This document shows, in pieces, positions 55,614-64,000 of a stretch of DNA of 64,000 bases. This stretch comes from Liolophura sinensis (lineage: Eukaryota > Mollusca > Polyplacophora > Chitonida > Chitonidae). Under the pieces are notes generated by a model. The model saw only the letters and a list, made by a program, of their open reading frames with translations. It did no database searches and was not told where the DNA came from. Each line of letters begins with the position of its first letter. The first letter of the stretch is position 1. The position numbers and the translations under genes are program-made. Location: assembly GCF_032854445.1 (NCBI RefSeq), contig NC_088304.1, forward strand, positions 16,753,704-16,817,703, given 5' to 3'.

Positions 55614-58480
55614 CTGTAAAAGAATTACGAAGTCATATAATACACGGGAAATATACACCACTGCGTCCATCAAGCGTAAAACACAATCGCAGTACTTATT
55701 TTGTCCAGGTACTATCAAATCGGTTTTGACAATAACAGGCATAATCCCAGACATGCTTATCACCAGCTCAACTCACTGGTACAAAAGGTCCTAATGTACT
55801 AAACCCGTTTGCCTTCCCAGCTCCTTAGCTTAGCTCCGGGATTGGTTACGTCAGTCCTAAACCTGGTGTTATAACGAAGGAAAACTAATTTACGTTCCTT
55901 TCTAAAAAAAATAACAAACTATTTATGACAAAAATCTCATTATTTGGATATTTTACACCCTGTAAATATTGTAGCATTTAAATGCTGGTAAGAAAATCTG
56001 AGCAAGTCAAACTACCTTTATCAGTTATACACTATTACAATTACAAACTATTGGGAAAACGACGTCTTGTTTCAAATGATAAATTTACCTGTATGCTTTA
56101 AATGTAACCCTGACAATGATCAACCCAGTAATTTTTAGTTTTAATATTCAAATTATAGGGATACGTACATTTATTTCTGACGCGAGAACCACACATGTAG
56201 TACATACTTGTATGAGAAACAAACCATGTGACCTACCTCTTGTGTTCCCACAGCACATATAACTCCACTCACACGACCAGTGTCCTTGGACTCAGCATAT
56301 ACAGCCTGGCCTCGGTGAAACCTGCACAAAATCAGCATGCATATCATGTTCTGCACACTTATTTACTATTTACAGTAGTCATAAATCAAAAATGTACATA
56401 TTTCAGAATGTTTTCATCCAATTTGAATACAGCACTTATAGACCTTCAGTTCCAAGGCAAGTTGTCTTTTGCCATAAGCTAGAACACATTCTTGAAGATC
56501 CCATGGGAGTGGCCAAGTGATTTACAGAGCAACACATAGCAGTTCACAGACCTGAGTTCAATCCCAGGTTTGCGTATGCCAAAGATATTTAAATCGGTAA
56601 TTTTGGTAATTCCCTCCTTGGCTGCTGTCACACATGTCAAATCTTCGTGAGTACGGCATAAAATGCTTATCAAGTGAATGTATTAATTCTCTCCTTGACA
56701 TTTGGAACAATGAATAATAGGCAAATAATACCACATACCATCTTTTGTCATAGTATAACCTCCCATCATCAATTCTGGCTTCCGTTGGTAACTCCAGATG
56801 CATTGTGGGTGTCTGATTTGGTTTCCGGTGAATCGGCTTCCCACTAACTTTGTTGATGATTTTCAAGTCTTCCATAATTTCCATTTCATCCAGGAAAAAG
56901 TTGATCTGAGGTACGCCGTGTTAAGGATTTAATCAGTGATCATAACAAAAGAAATTGAGTATTACAGACACAATCCCATCAGGTTTAACAGTTCAGCTTA
57001 AGTTTTGTTTTAGGTGATATACTTGGGATGCTAGTTTAAATGGGGGACAAGACAAATGCCCGGCAGTTAGACTCTAGCATCATTATATGGATTTCAGAAG
57101 TTTCTTTCCCAGATCACCATAACAATGTAAAAGGTAAAATTAAAGACAACATGACTTTATTACGATATGTTTCAACGTTGTATAAATGCACATTTTGCTA
57201 CAAATGATATTTGACATAACAATGGCTTGAGGCCATATTTCACATTAGTGGCATCCCACAGGATCAAAACAATATCCTGCTTCCCCGCTTTAAATACTTC
57301 ATCATCTTGTAAGCCTGTAAGCAAAATCTGGAATTTATGAGTGAAACCACATTCCTACCAGCACTGGACCGCAGTCTAGCTGTTAAAACACATGACTTTC
57401 AATCGCCAGAACTCATGAGGTGTGGGTTCAAACCCGACCTTGAAAATGGAATTTTTTTAGATTCCTCCACTCTCACTGTTTGTGGCAAATGAGCGATGAC
57501 ACTTCCATCACAATGTTCACTGAAGAACACTTGTCATGCATATTTGCATGTCACATATGCGACATTTTGTCAGTAACTTGCCAAAGGTCCATGGTTTACC
57601 CTGGTTTCCTTCACCCATAATACTATAAGCAAAAATTTTTAAATATGACATTAAGCAACAAATACATAAATAAATAAATAAATAAATAAATAGTGTTCCC
57701 ATTCTTGAAAGTGGCAACTTTCAGTACACTGTGGTGGAAATCAGAAATCTGATTGAAACAACCCCGTTTAAATAGGAATCTAGTTCAGCTAGTCAATTTG
57801 AGCTTGCATATCAAATGTAGAATCTTTTTCTGGTTAGCCCTTTGGCTCAGGTTTGATCATGTTGTTAATAATGACTGGTGAATACACACTGTGATGACAC
57901 ACTCCATAATATGAAAATGGGAAGAAAGCTTATTCTCACCACGTGTAAAATATCTTCACCTCTCAAGAACTATATGTTTTCTGGTCACTATGTCTACAAG
58001 GAAGTGCTAAAATCTATTAGCAAGCAGAGGTTTAACAATTATGAAACCAGAAACACTGAAAAACTTCAGTGTACTGCCTAATTAACCCTGTGCCAGCAAA
58101 CAAAAAGGTCACAGGGTCGAATTTCAACACCAGAGACTGACTTGGGGTCTCTCTGACAAGTCTGATTTCCCATATGTACAGCACACATTACATAATATAT
58201 GGAGGCTATGGTAGAATAATCACAAACATGTTGATGACAAAGGATATTAGGTGAAGCTTTTCTGCGCTTCTCCGGTAATGGAACTGGGTCATTTGGTCGC
58301 CGCCGTAGTTTGCGAGTCATCACAGGCTTCACTTCCATTGGATCTGAAATTTGTGTAGATGGAAATTTCTTTTTAAGTCAAGTTAACAACACTAAGTTAG
58401 CAACACAACCGTTAACCAAAATGACAACTTTTATGGTACAGACTGAGGTATTTACAAGTAAAATGCCCAATTATATCAAC

Positions 58481-58521
<41 letters not shown>

Positions 58522-60004
58522 CAGATATCTTTTCGATTATTTGTAGAGGAGTATGAAGACAAACTTTAATAATTAAAAAAAAAAGTGAGGTGTATACAAC
58601 AACAACATAATCTTACTGACCAGAAGGATGAAACACCTCAGACTAATCAGCCAGATTGCTGCTGCATAAACATACTCACACTGTTCTGTTATTTCATTTA
58701 CAAATGAACACAAGTCAAAGTGAAATGGACCCTGTATGTTTTAACAGAATCCCTCAGTGGAAATATAGGCTACATTTGTTCTCTCCGCTATCCACTCTGC
58801 TCAACAGCAATGTATTTCGTTTGAAGTGTTTACAAGCTGGAAGACAGATGTGTTTGTCCAATGGTGATGGCTTTTAAGAAGTGGTTGTCAGTGTTTGACC
58901 AATGATATTTGCCTGTACAAAAGTCAGCAGGATTGAACCTCTTTGCCTTGCAATGTCTGTATTAGAATTTCAACATGGTGGGTATACTGAAGGAACATAA
59001 CACAGACGTTCCTCTGCTCTGCATGGCATACATTGTTCTATTTATTGGCTATGCAACAGAATTGTATAAAATGTACCAGGTGTGCAGAATTCTGTGTGAC
59101 TGCCACCGGTTACAATCCTTTAACCTAGCCACCTGGATTTGTTTGTGCTGCAAGTGCAGAAATCTTGGTAATGTGCACTGAACACAACTAACTACCTTAT
59201 TCTGTGTAGACTGATACAATTAGACCTTATGAAGCCTTGAAATTAGCCAACCAACCCAATCTAGTTTGTCGCCAAAATCATATCAGACAAGGTGCACAAC
59301 TTACACTGAAAGTTGGGTATTTTAAGGCCGGGCTTGTCAGTGGACTCACCTCCAGTCAGCTCCATCAGTACATGCTCAGCCTCAATACTCCGCTTCTTCT
59401 CCTCCAGCTCCATTATCAGACTCTCCTTCAGATCTATCTTCTTATCCTGGAACACAGCACAACATTCATTCACATGCATTTAAGCGCTAAATAATTCCAA
59501 GAACTTGTAAGGTTGCTTGATATTTGCACGGTGAAACCGCTACCAACTCACTGGGTACTATACGAGAGATCGTGGTTTGACAAAACACTATAAAAGGCAG
59601 GAAGTCTGAGCAAGGCCCTATCCAGATGTGAGCTAACACAATACAGCATTGTCCAAGACATCCTGTTCTTAAGGACATCTTTCCGGACATCTAGAAGGCA
59701 GATCCCACATTGGCAAATAGTCACACTGGGCAAGAAGCTTCAAAGTTTACTTCGGGGCCTCCGTGGCTCAGTCGGTTAGCGCGCTAGCGCAGCGTAGTGA
59801 CCCAGAAGCCTCTCACCAATGCGGTCGCTGTGAGTTCAAGACCAGCTCATGCTGGCTTCCTCTCCGGCCGTACGTGGGAAGGTCTGCCAGCAACCTGTGG
59901 ATGGTCGTGGGTTTCCACCGGGCTCTGCCCGGTTTCCACCCACCATAATGCTGGCCGCCGTCGTATAAGTGAAATATTCTTGAGTACGGCGTAAAACACC
60001 AATC

Positions 60005-60036
<32 letters not shown>

Positions 60037-63000
60037 AAGTTTACTTCAAGACGTAGGTTTCAAAAAGATACGACTGTTCCTGAAATCCTATTTAAAGTAG
60101 TCAGCTAAAAAGCTGTCAATGTATATGTATGTGTATTCTTGTGCTTTCCCAATAATAAAATAATAATCATAGTGGTTGTCAAACTGCAGGTTAAAATTAC
60201 AATTATTCAGCAGTAATGTAAACACTTCAATAAACAAGATGCAATGAATGAAAAAAAAAAAAAATTACCAATGAAAGTAACAAAATGCAATCTCGTGATG
60301 AAAAGCGTAAAAGTGAGCAAAACCCAACATAAAATGTTTCCTTTTTCTGCAAATTATGACATTTCAAGGCACTTTTAAGACATCCAGTCTAATCATGCCA
60401 ATTTGCTATTTTCTTTTTTGATAAACTGAGTAGTGGCTTGCACATTGGTGCACACTGATGATTCATGGCTGTTCTTTAACCCTCACCTCAAATTCCACAG
60501 CAGTATACTGCTTCTCCTTGATATAGTCTCTTTCAACACATTCCAGCTGAAACACGATAATTCAACTGCTGATCAAAATTTATTGCATGGGCACATTTCA
60601 TATGCTCGTCACTGTAATCTCATGTCATTGTAATGTCATGGTAATGTTACCTGCCTGTAATCTCAACTCACAGTAATGTTACCTGCTTGTAATCTAACCT
60701 CATACTAATGTTACCTGGCAGTAATATCACCTCACTGTAATTTCATGGTAATGTAACCTTATGGTAATGCTACCTGGCTGTTATCTCACCTCACAGTAAT
60801 GCAAACTTATGGTAATGTCTCATCTCACTGTAATGTCACCATAATGTCACCTCCTCTCCAGCCGTACATAAGAAGGTCTGCCAGCAACCTGTGGATGGTC
60901 GTGGGTTTTCCCCGGGCTATGCCCGGTTTCCTGCCATCATAATACTGGCCACCGTTCAATAAGTGAAATATTCTTGAGTAATCAAATAAGTAAGTAAATA
61001 ATGTCACCTCACTTCAATCTCACTAAAACTGTAACACTACCATAAGGTTACCTTATGTCTCTAGCATAGTTTTTACATATGAGCTGTATATGAGGACAAC
61101 ACCACCAAAACACAGACATATTCCATAACTGCTTAATAACAAAAGTACATGTAAACAATTGTATCTGAAAACTTGTTGGTAAATTCTGCAGATACAGTTG
61201 CATACAGCATGTATACTTTGTCTAACACATCACTCTGTGGATAAGGCTTCGGCTTCTAAGTGACCTTGTGCGGTTACTGTGTATTTATCTTTGTATAGTA
61301 CATGTAGATGTCGGCAGTACATGTAGATGTCAGCAGTACATGTAGATATCGGCAGTACATGTAGATTTTGGCAGTACATGTAGATTTTGGCAGTGCATGT
61401 AAACGTCGGCAGTGCATGTAGACGTCGGCAGTATATGTAGATGTCAGCAGTACATGTAGATATCGGCAGTACATGAAGATTTTGGCAGTACATGTAGATT
61501 TTGGCAGTACATGTAGACGCCGGCAGTACATGTAGACGTCGGCAGTACATGTAGAGGCCGGCAGTAAATGTAGATGCTGGTAGTACATGTAGATGTCGGC
61601 AGTACATGTAGATGTCGGCAGTACCTCACAAAGCTCCAAACATGAAGTCACAACTGAACGAACAAGGATTCTCATTTTGTGTACGCACTTTTCAGTGTAT
61701 CATTATAAATATGATGCACTGCCAAAGCTACCCAATGTGGATGGCCTTGCACATGTGAGATTCAGCATGCGTTTATCAGTTGCATGGAGTTAAGTGCAAG
61801 GCTACTTAGTGAAAATGCCATTCATGACAAATTCACGAATAACAGATGTAACTACACATATTCATACCAGCAATGTAGAGGTGGAAATGTTTCAATTCTT
61901 CAACCTTTTCGCATGTTTGCAACGTGGTTATTCAAGCATATTCTGAAGGCATTATTTTGTATTAACTGATAAAATCATACTTTTGGTAAAGCCCTGACAC
62001 TGACCAATCCAAACAAATTGTAGCTTTATCTTCAAAATTACATTAAAAATGTGCATAAATCACCCCGAAAGTTGCTCTTTTATGCACAAAATAGATGGGG
62101 AAGTATGGTAAGGCATTTTAAAGAGCATTTTGCACCTGGGACGAACACAGCCAAACTCACCAACTCACAGTCACAAGTACATGTGTAGATAGCTCATCGG
62201 ACCCTACAACTCTTCATCAGACAACATGGACCATATAATAGAGGATATCAGAACATTATAACTGGCCTAACATAAAATACCATCAAAAATGTGACATTCT
62301 TTTACATCAAAGGATTGTCTTTCTGGAAAATATATCTTAGAAATGTAATTCTCACCTGTGAGTTACTTCAGACCATTTGAAAAAGATGTGTGCGCAAACA
62401 AATACTCCTACTTGGTATGTCATTCACATGTGTCTGGGAACAATGGGTTAAGGGATAAAGACACAAACTGACATAAATTCGACTAACATGACTTTTACTG
62501 CTGAGATTTGCGGACTTTGGTTGATTTTGTGGGGAGAGAGCCAAACATGAAGATGCAGAGGTGTAATGTGGGAGAGACATTACCTCATAATTCCTCCAGA
62601 TCTCATTCATGCGTAACCTCTCCTTGTACTGCTGATCTATCTTCTTATGTCGTTTGATGTACTCCGGTAAAGTGCCTTCCTTCAGTTGGGCTAGCTGCTT
62701 CTTAAACTGAGCCAGCTTATCCTGGTACATCCTGCAAGTAGACCATTATCAACCTGTTATATGCACTTCTCCCGCCTTATAAAACATCCATTGTGTTTGA
62801 AAGTCAAAGGCAACTATGATCAAATATCAAGCTTCTTACTATGTAGTTCTGGTGTTTCACTGGCAGATGATTTATTGATTTATTTGATTGGTGTTTTATG
62901 CCGTACTCAAGAATATTTCACCTATACGACAGCAGCCAGCATTATGGTGGGAGGAAACCGGGCAGAGCCCGGGGGAAACATACAACCACCCGCAGGTTGC

Positions 63001-63230
63001 TGGCAGACCATCCCACGTACGGCCGGATCACCGGCTGGTAAATACCATGCTAAGACTGATCCAGTGACTACTCAGCAGAAAAGAACATGCAAATAAATAG
63101 AAATCTGGGAAATGTCTACACCAAAGACTGCTAATTTATTTTTAATGAATGCATGCCCTAACTTACTGTTCTTTGATCTCTGTATATTCTGTTGTTTTCG
63201 GCATTTCTCCTTCACTGGCTTCTTCTGTAT
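55518..63230 (-). CDS. SUDS3/Sds3-like Sin3 corepressor subunit, eight exons, 5' end outside the window
   Basis: Exons in transcription order are 63,230-63,167, 62,731-62,584, 60,546-60,487, 59,446-59,350, 58,343-58,248, 56,910-56,739, 56,321-56,237 and 55,613-55,518. They total 818 nt and keep one frame to the TGA, giving about 271 residues; the N-terminal part is off the right edge. The protein starts in an acidic region, then has the long Sds3 coiled coil ([13 protein letters not shown] ... LTG), a basic segment ([20 protein letters not shown]) and a C-terminal domain ending [17 protein letters not shown]. Family members bind SIN3 and dimerise through the coiled coil in a nuclear histone-deacetylase complex. 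Human SUDS3 is 328 residues and aligns without gaps around several junctions. All introns are GT-AG except the fifth, apparently AT-AC. No lesions are seen, so this is a normal host gene. Confidence 0.93.
56237..56321 (-). CDS. SUDS3-like exon: [13 protein letters not shown] region
   Basis: Encodes [17 protein letters not shown] and [16 protein letters not shown] acceptor and GTAGGT donor. Confidence 0.9.
56510..56690 (+). mobile_element. Old SINE remnant in a SUDS3 intron
   Basis: A box B-like GAGTTCAATCCC near 56,551 is followed 100 bp later by CGTGAGTACGGCATAAAATG, which resembles the 3' part of the family-1 SINE. Strongly decayed. Confidence 0.4.
56739..56910 (-). CDS. SUDS3-like exon: [16 protein letters not shown] region
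   Basis: 172 nt from CTCAGATC after the AT-AC intron to a TG that joins the next exon as a Trp codon. Encodes [16 protein letters not shown] through [18 protein letters not shown] donor. Confidence 0.9.
56911..58247 (-). other. AT-AC minor-class (U12-type) intron of SUDS3-like gene
   Basis: The minus strand starts ATATCCTTT (58,247-58,239), the exact U12 5' splice consensus. It carries the branch-point consensus TCCTTAAC at 56,927-56,920 and ends AC at 56,912-56,911, about 10 bases after the branch A. Joining at these sites keeps the frame and gives a protein colinear with human SUDS3 without a gap. A GT-AG reading here does not keep the frame. The intron also contains a tRNA-derived SINE (57,366-57,692). 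Confidence 0.85.
57366..57692 (+). mobile_element. tRNA-derived SINE-like element in the AT-AC intron
   Basis: A tRNA-like head with box B GTGGGTTCAAACCCGACC near 57,420 is followed by an unrelated body and an ATAAATAAATAAATAA tail at about 57,660-57,692. Confidence 0.55.
58248..58343 (-). CDS. SUDS3-like exon: basic [11 protein letters not shown] segment
   Basis: Encodes [20 protein letters not shown] and KRRKASP. TTTCAG acceptor. It ends before ATATCCTTT, a minor-class donor; no GT donor would keep the frame. Confidence 0.88.
58483..58515. repeat. (AT)n microsatellite
   Basis: About 16 uninterrupted AT dinucleotides in an intron of the SUDS3-like gene. Confidence 0.9.
59350..59446 (-). 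CDS. SUDS3-like exon: end of coiled coil
   Basis: Encodes [19 protein letters not shown] through [14 protein letters not shown] acceptor, GTGAGT donor; one extra base is shared with the next exon. Confidence 0.9.
59755..60033 (+). mobile_element. Full-length SINE (family 1) with poly-A tail
   Basis: It starts GGGGCCTCCGTGGCTCAGTC (box A) and has box B-like GAGTTCAAGACC near 59,831. The conserved body (TGGCTTCCTCTCCGGCCGTA, CCGGGCTCTGCCCGG, ATAATGCTGGCCGCCGTCG) runs to GTACGGCGTAAAACACCAAT and ends in about 28 A. The long pure A-tail suggests a recent insertion. Confidence 0.9.
60487..60546 (-). CDS. SUDS3-like exon: coiled-coil segment
   Basis: Exactly 20 codons ([20 protein letters not shown]), phase 0 at both ends, with TTTCAG acceptor and GTGAGG donor. 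Confidence 0.88.
60575..60850. repeat. Imperfect tandem repeats of TAATGTTACCTG-like phrases
   Basis: Variants of GTAATGTTACCTG and GTAATCTCACCTCACA recur with a spacing of roughly 30-45 bp. Simple-sequence expansion in an intron. Confidence 0.7.
60848..60995 (+). mobile_element. SINE fragment (family 1), 3' part
   Basis: Starts at CCTCTCCAGCCGTACATAAG and ends at TTCTTGAGTAATCAAATAAG. The head is missing. Confidence 0.75.
61300..61625. repeat. 19-bp minisatellite, about 17 copies
   Basis: The unit is CATGTAGATGTCGGCAGTA with scattered substitutions (for example ATTTTGG in place of ATGTCGG). Because 19 is not a multiple of three and the unit has few stops on the minus strand, it gives long repetitive open frames in more than one phase. 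Located in an intron of the SUDS3-like gene. Confidence 0.9.
62584..62731 (-). CDS. SUDS3-like exon: start of coiled coil
   Basis: Encodes the [19 protein letters not shown] segment through [12 protein letters not shown]. It is the most conserved part of the Sds3/BRMS1 family in this window. Acceptor TTGCAG, donor GTAATG. Confidence 0.92.
62872..63030 (-). mobile_element. SINE fragment (family 1)
   Basis: On the minus strand GGCCGTACGTGGGATGGTCT through CCGGGCTCTGCCCGG to GAGTACGGCATAAAACACCA and an AAATAAATCAAT-like tail. The 5' half is missing. Confidence 0.75.
63167..63230 (-). CDS. SUDS3-like exon: acidic segment
   Basis: Encodes [22 protein letters not shown] acceptor at 63,231-63,232 and GTAAGT donor at 63,166-63,161. 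It begins with the last two bases of a codon and ends with two bases completed by the next exon. Confidence 0.88.
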
Positions 63231-64000
63231 CTGTAAGTTGGCAAACACACAAAAACAACCTTCATACAGCAGATGCAGGAAAATAGACCCTGACAATAAG
63301 AACATTATGTTTTTCATCCAAGCAATACTTTATCATAGCTGTACAGGAATATAACCAATGAACATATGAAAAGAAGATTTTTTTGTATAGATGTAAAACA
63401 CAAACACATGTAATCTGGTACGTTACAGAACTGCTACATTATAAATCCTGAAACAATCATTAATCAACAAAAAGAGAAAAAATAATAACAAATTAAAAAA
63501 AAAATCCTCTAAATTACTGAGGACTTTATTTTACCATTTAAATATTATGGTAACCAAACTAAAACAAGAGCATCTCTCTGACGAGTATATATACTTTTCT
63601 ATTCTATCTGTTGATAGGGTATCCGTTTTAATAATGAAACCAGAGAAAAACTCGTACTTTGTCTTAAAAAAGCCATTTCCTCACAGTAAAGTACATATCT
63701 AGAACACAACATTTACCGAGCACCAAGCACACACAAGAGAAATGGATCCCAGTTCAGGTCTAAGTTAGAGAATATTTAAGACATCACTGATACATCCTGT
63801 TGCATATGTATACATACAGTGTACATACAGGTTTTGTTTTACTACTTTTACAAACATCTTTGAGGCAATTATAAAAAAAAAGAATTTTACTCAGAATAAA
63901 AAAGAACAAAAAACTGTTGAACAGTTTTATACTCTGTGCTGTTACACAGGTTTCTCCCACATCAAAGGCAGTTTTTTCCCCAATAGATAGTTTCAAATGT
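63231..64000. other. Intron of the SUDS3-like gene running off the window
   Basis: AT-rich sequence with no further exon I can identify. The upstream coding exon(s) should lie beyond 64,000. Confidence 0.55.

Noticed and set aside
59758-59840. Functional tRNA gene at the SINE head
   Set aside because: Box A and box B are present, but the sequence between and around cannot form the acceptor stem and continues into the SINE body and poly-A tail.
59763-59994. Open frames over the SINE (for example [17 protein letters not shown])
   Set aside because: The same frame recurs in every SINE copy and is only the translation of the SINE body.
61230-61675. Repetitive Cys/Tyr-rich protein frames on the minus strand
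   Set aside because: They are the translation of the 19-bp minisatellite in several phases; the region is an intron.

Overview
This window is eukaryotic nuclear DNA from a repeat-rich invertebrate genome, most likely a marine lophotrochozoan and possibly a mollusc. The evidence is a spliced animal gene on the minus strand at the right end (a SUDS3/Sds3-type Sin3 corepressor subunit, eight exons), tRNA-derived SINEs of a kind I associate with mollusc-like genomes, three Tc1/mariner copies, a Penelope-like retroelement fragment and two decayed virus-like DNA elements. The clade assignment is inference.

Layout. (1) 1-33,620 is a broken satellite-like array with a unit of about 545 bp, most units carrying a TGACGTCA-type palindrome. 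The array runs in minus orientation to about 3,600, flips to plus, and flips back to minus at about 31,640. Between 23.4 and 27.3 kb a diverged subfamily mixes full-length units with internally deleted units of about 215 bp. (2) Interrupting the array at 11,618-21,771 is a GC-richer 10-kb block holding a decayed virus-like element: a DDE integrase, small membrane proteins, a capsid-like protein with three in-frame stops, a coiled-coil/membrane protein and several other genes, with no recognisable DNA polymerase. This is the best candidate here for a poorly described system. (3) A second interruption at 27,280-30,150 holds a dead Tc1 transposase and a Penelope-like fragment whose endonuclease piece lies before its RT piece. 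(4) A complete Tc1 element with inverted ends lies at 33,843-35,369.

(5) 40,527-50,612 is a decayed Polinton/Maverick (adintovirus-like) element with inverted terminal repeats, B-family DNA polymerase, packaging-ATPase remnant, penton-like protein and retroviral-type integrase. A Tc1 element (45,458-47,131, 28-bp perfect inverted ends, TA duplications) sits inside the penton-like gene near its 3' end. (6) 50.7-55.5 kb is intergenic with SINEs. (7) 55,518-63,230 holds the SUDS3 exons. Its introns carry further SINEs, a 19-bp minisatellite and one apparent AT-AC minor-class (U12) intron.

The two virus-like elements look like independent insertions of different lineages: different integrases, different structural genes, and polymerase only in the second. 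Both are inactivated by stops, frameshifts and deletions. Gene assignments rest on motif recognition by eye; no database search was run.
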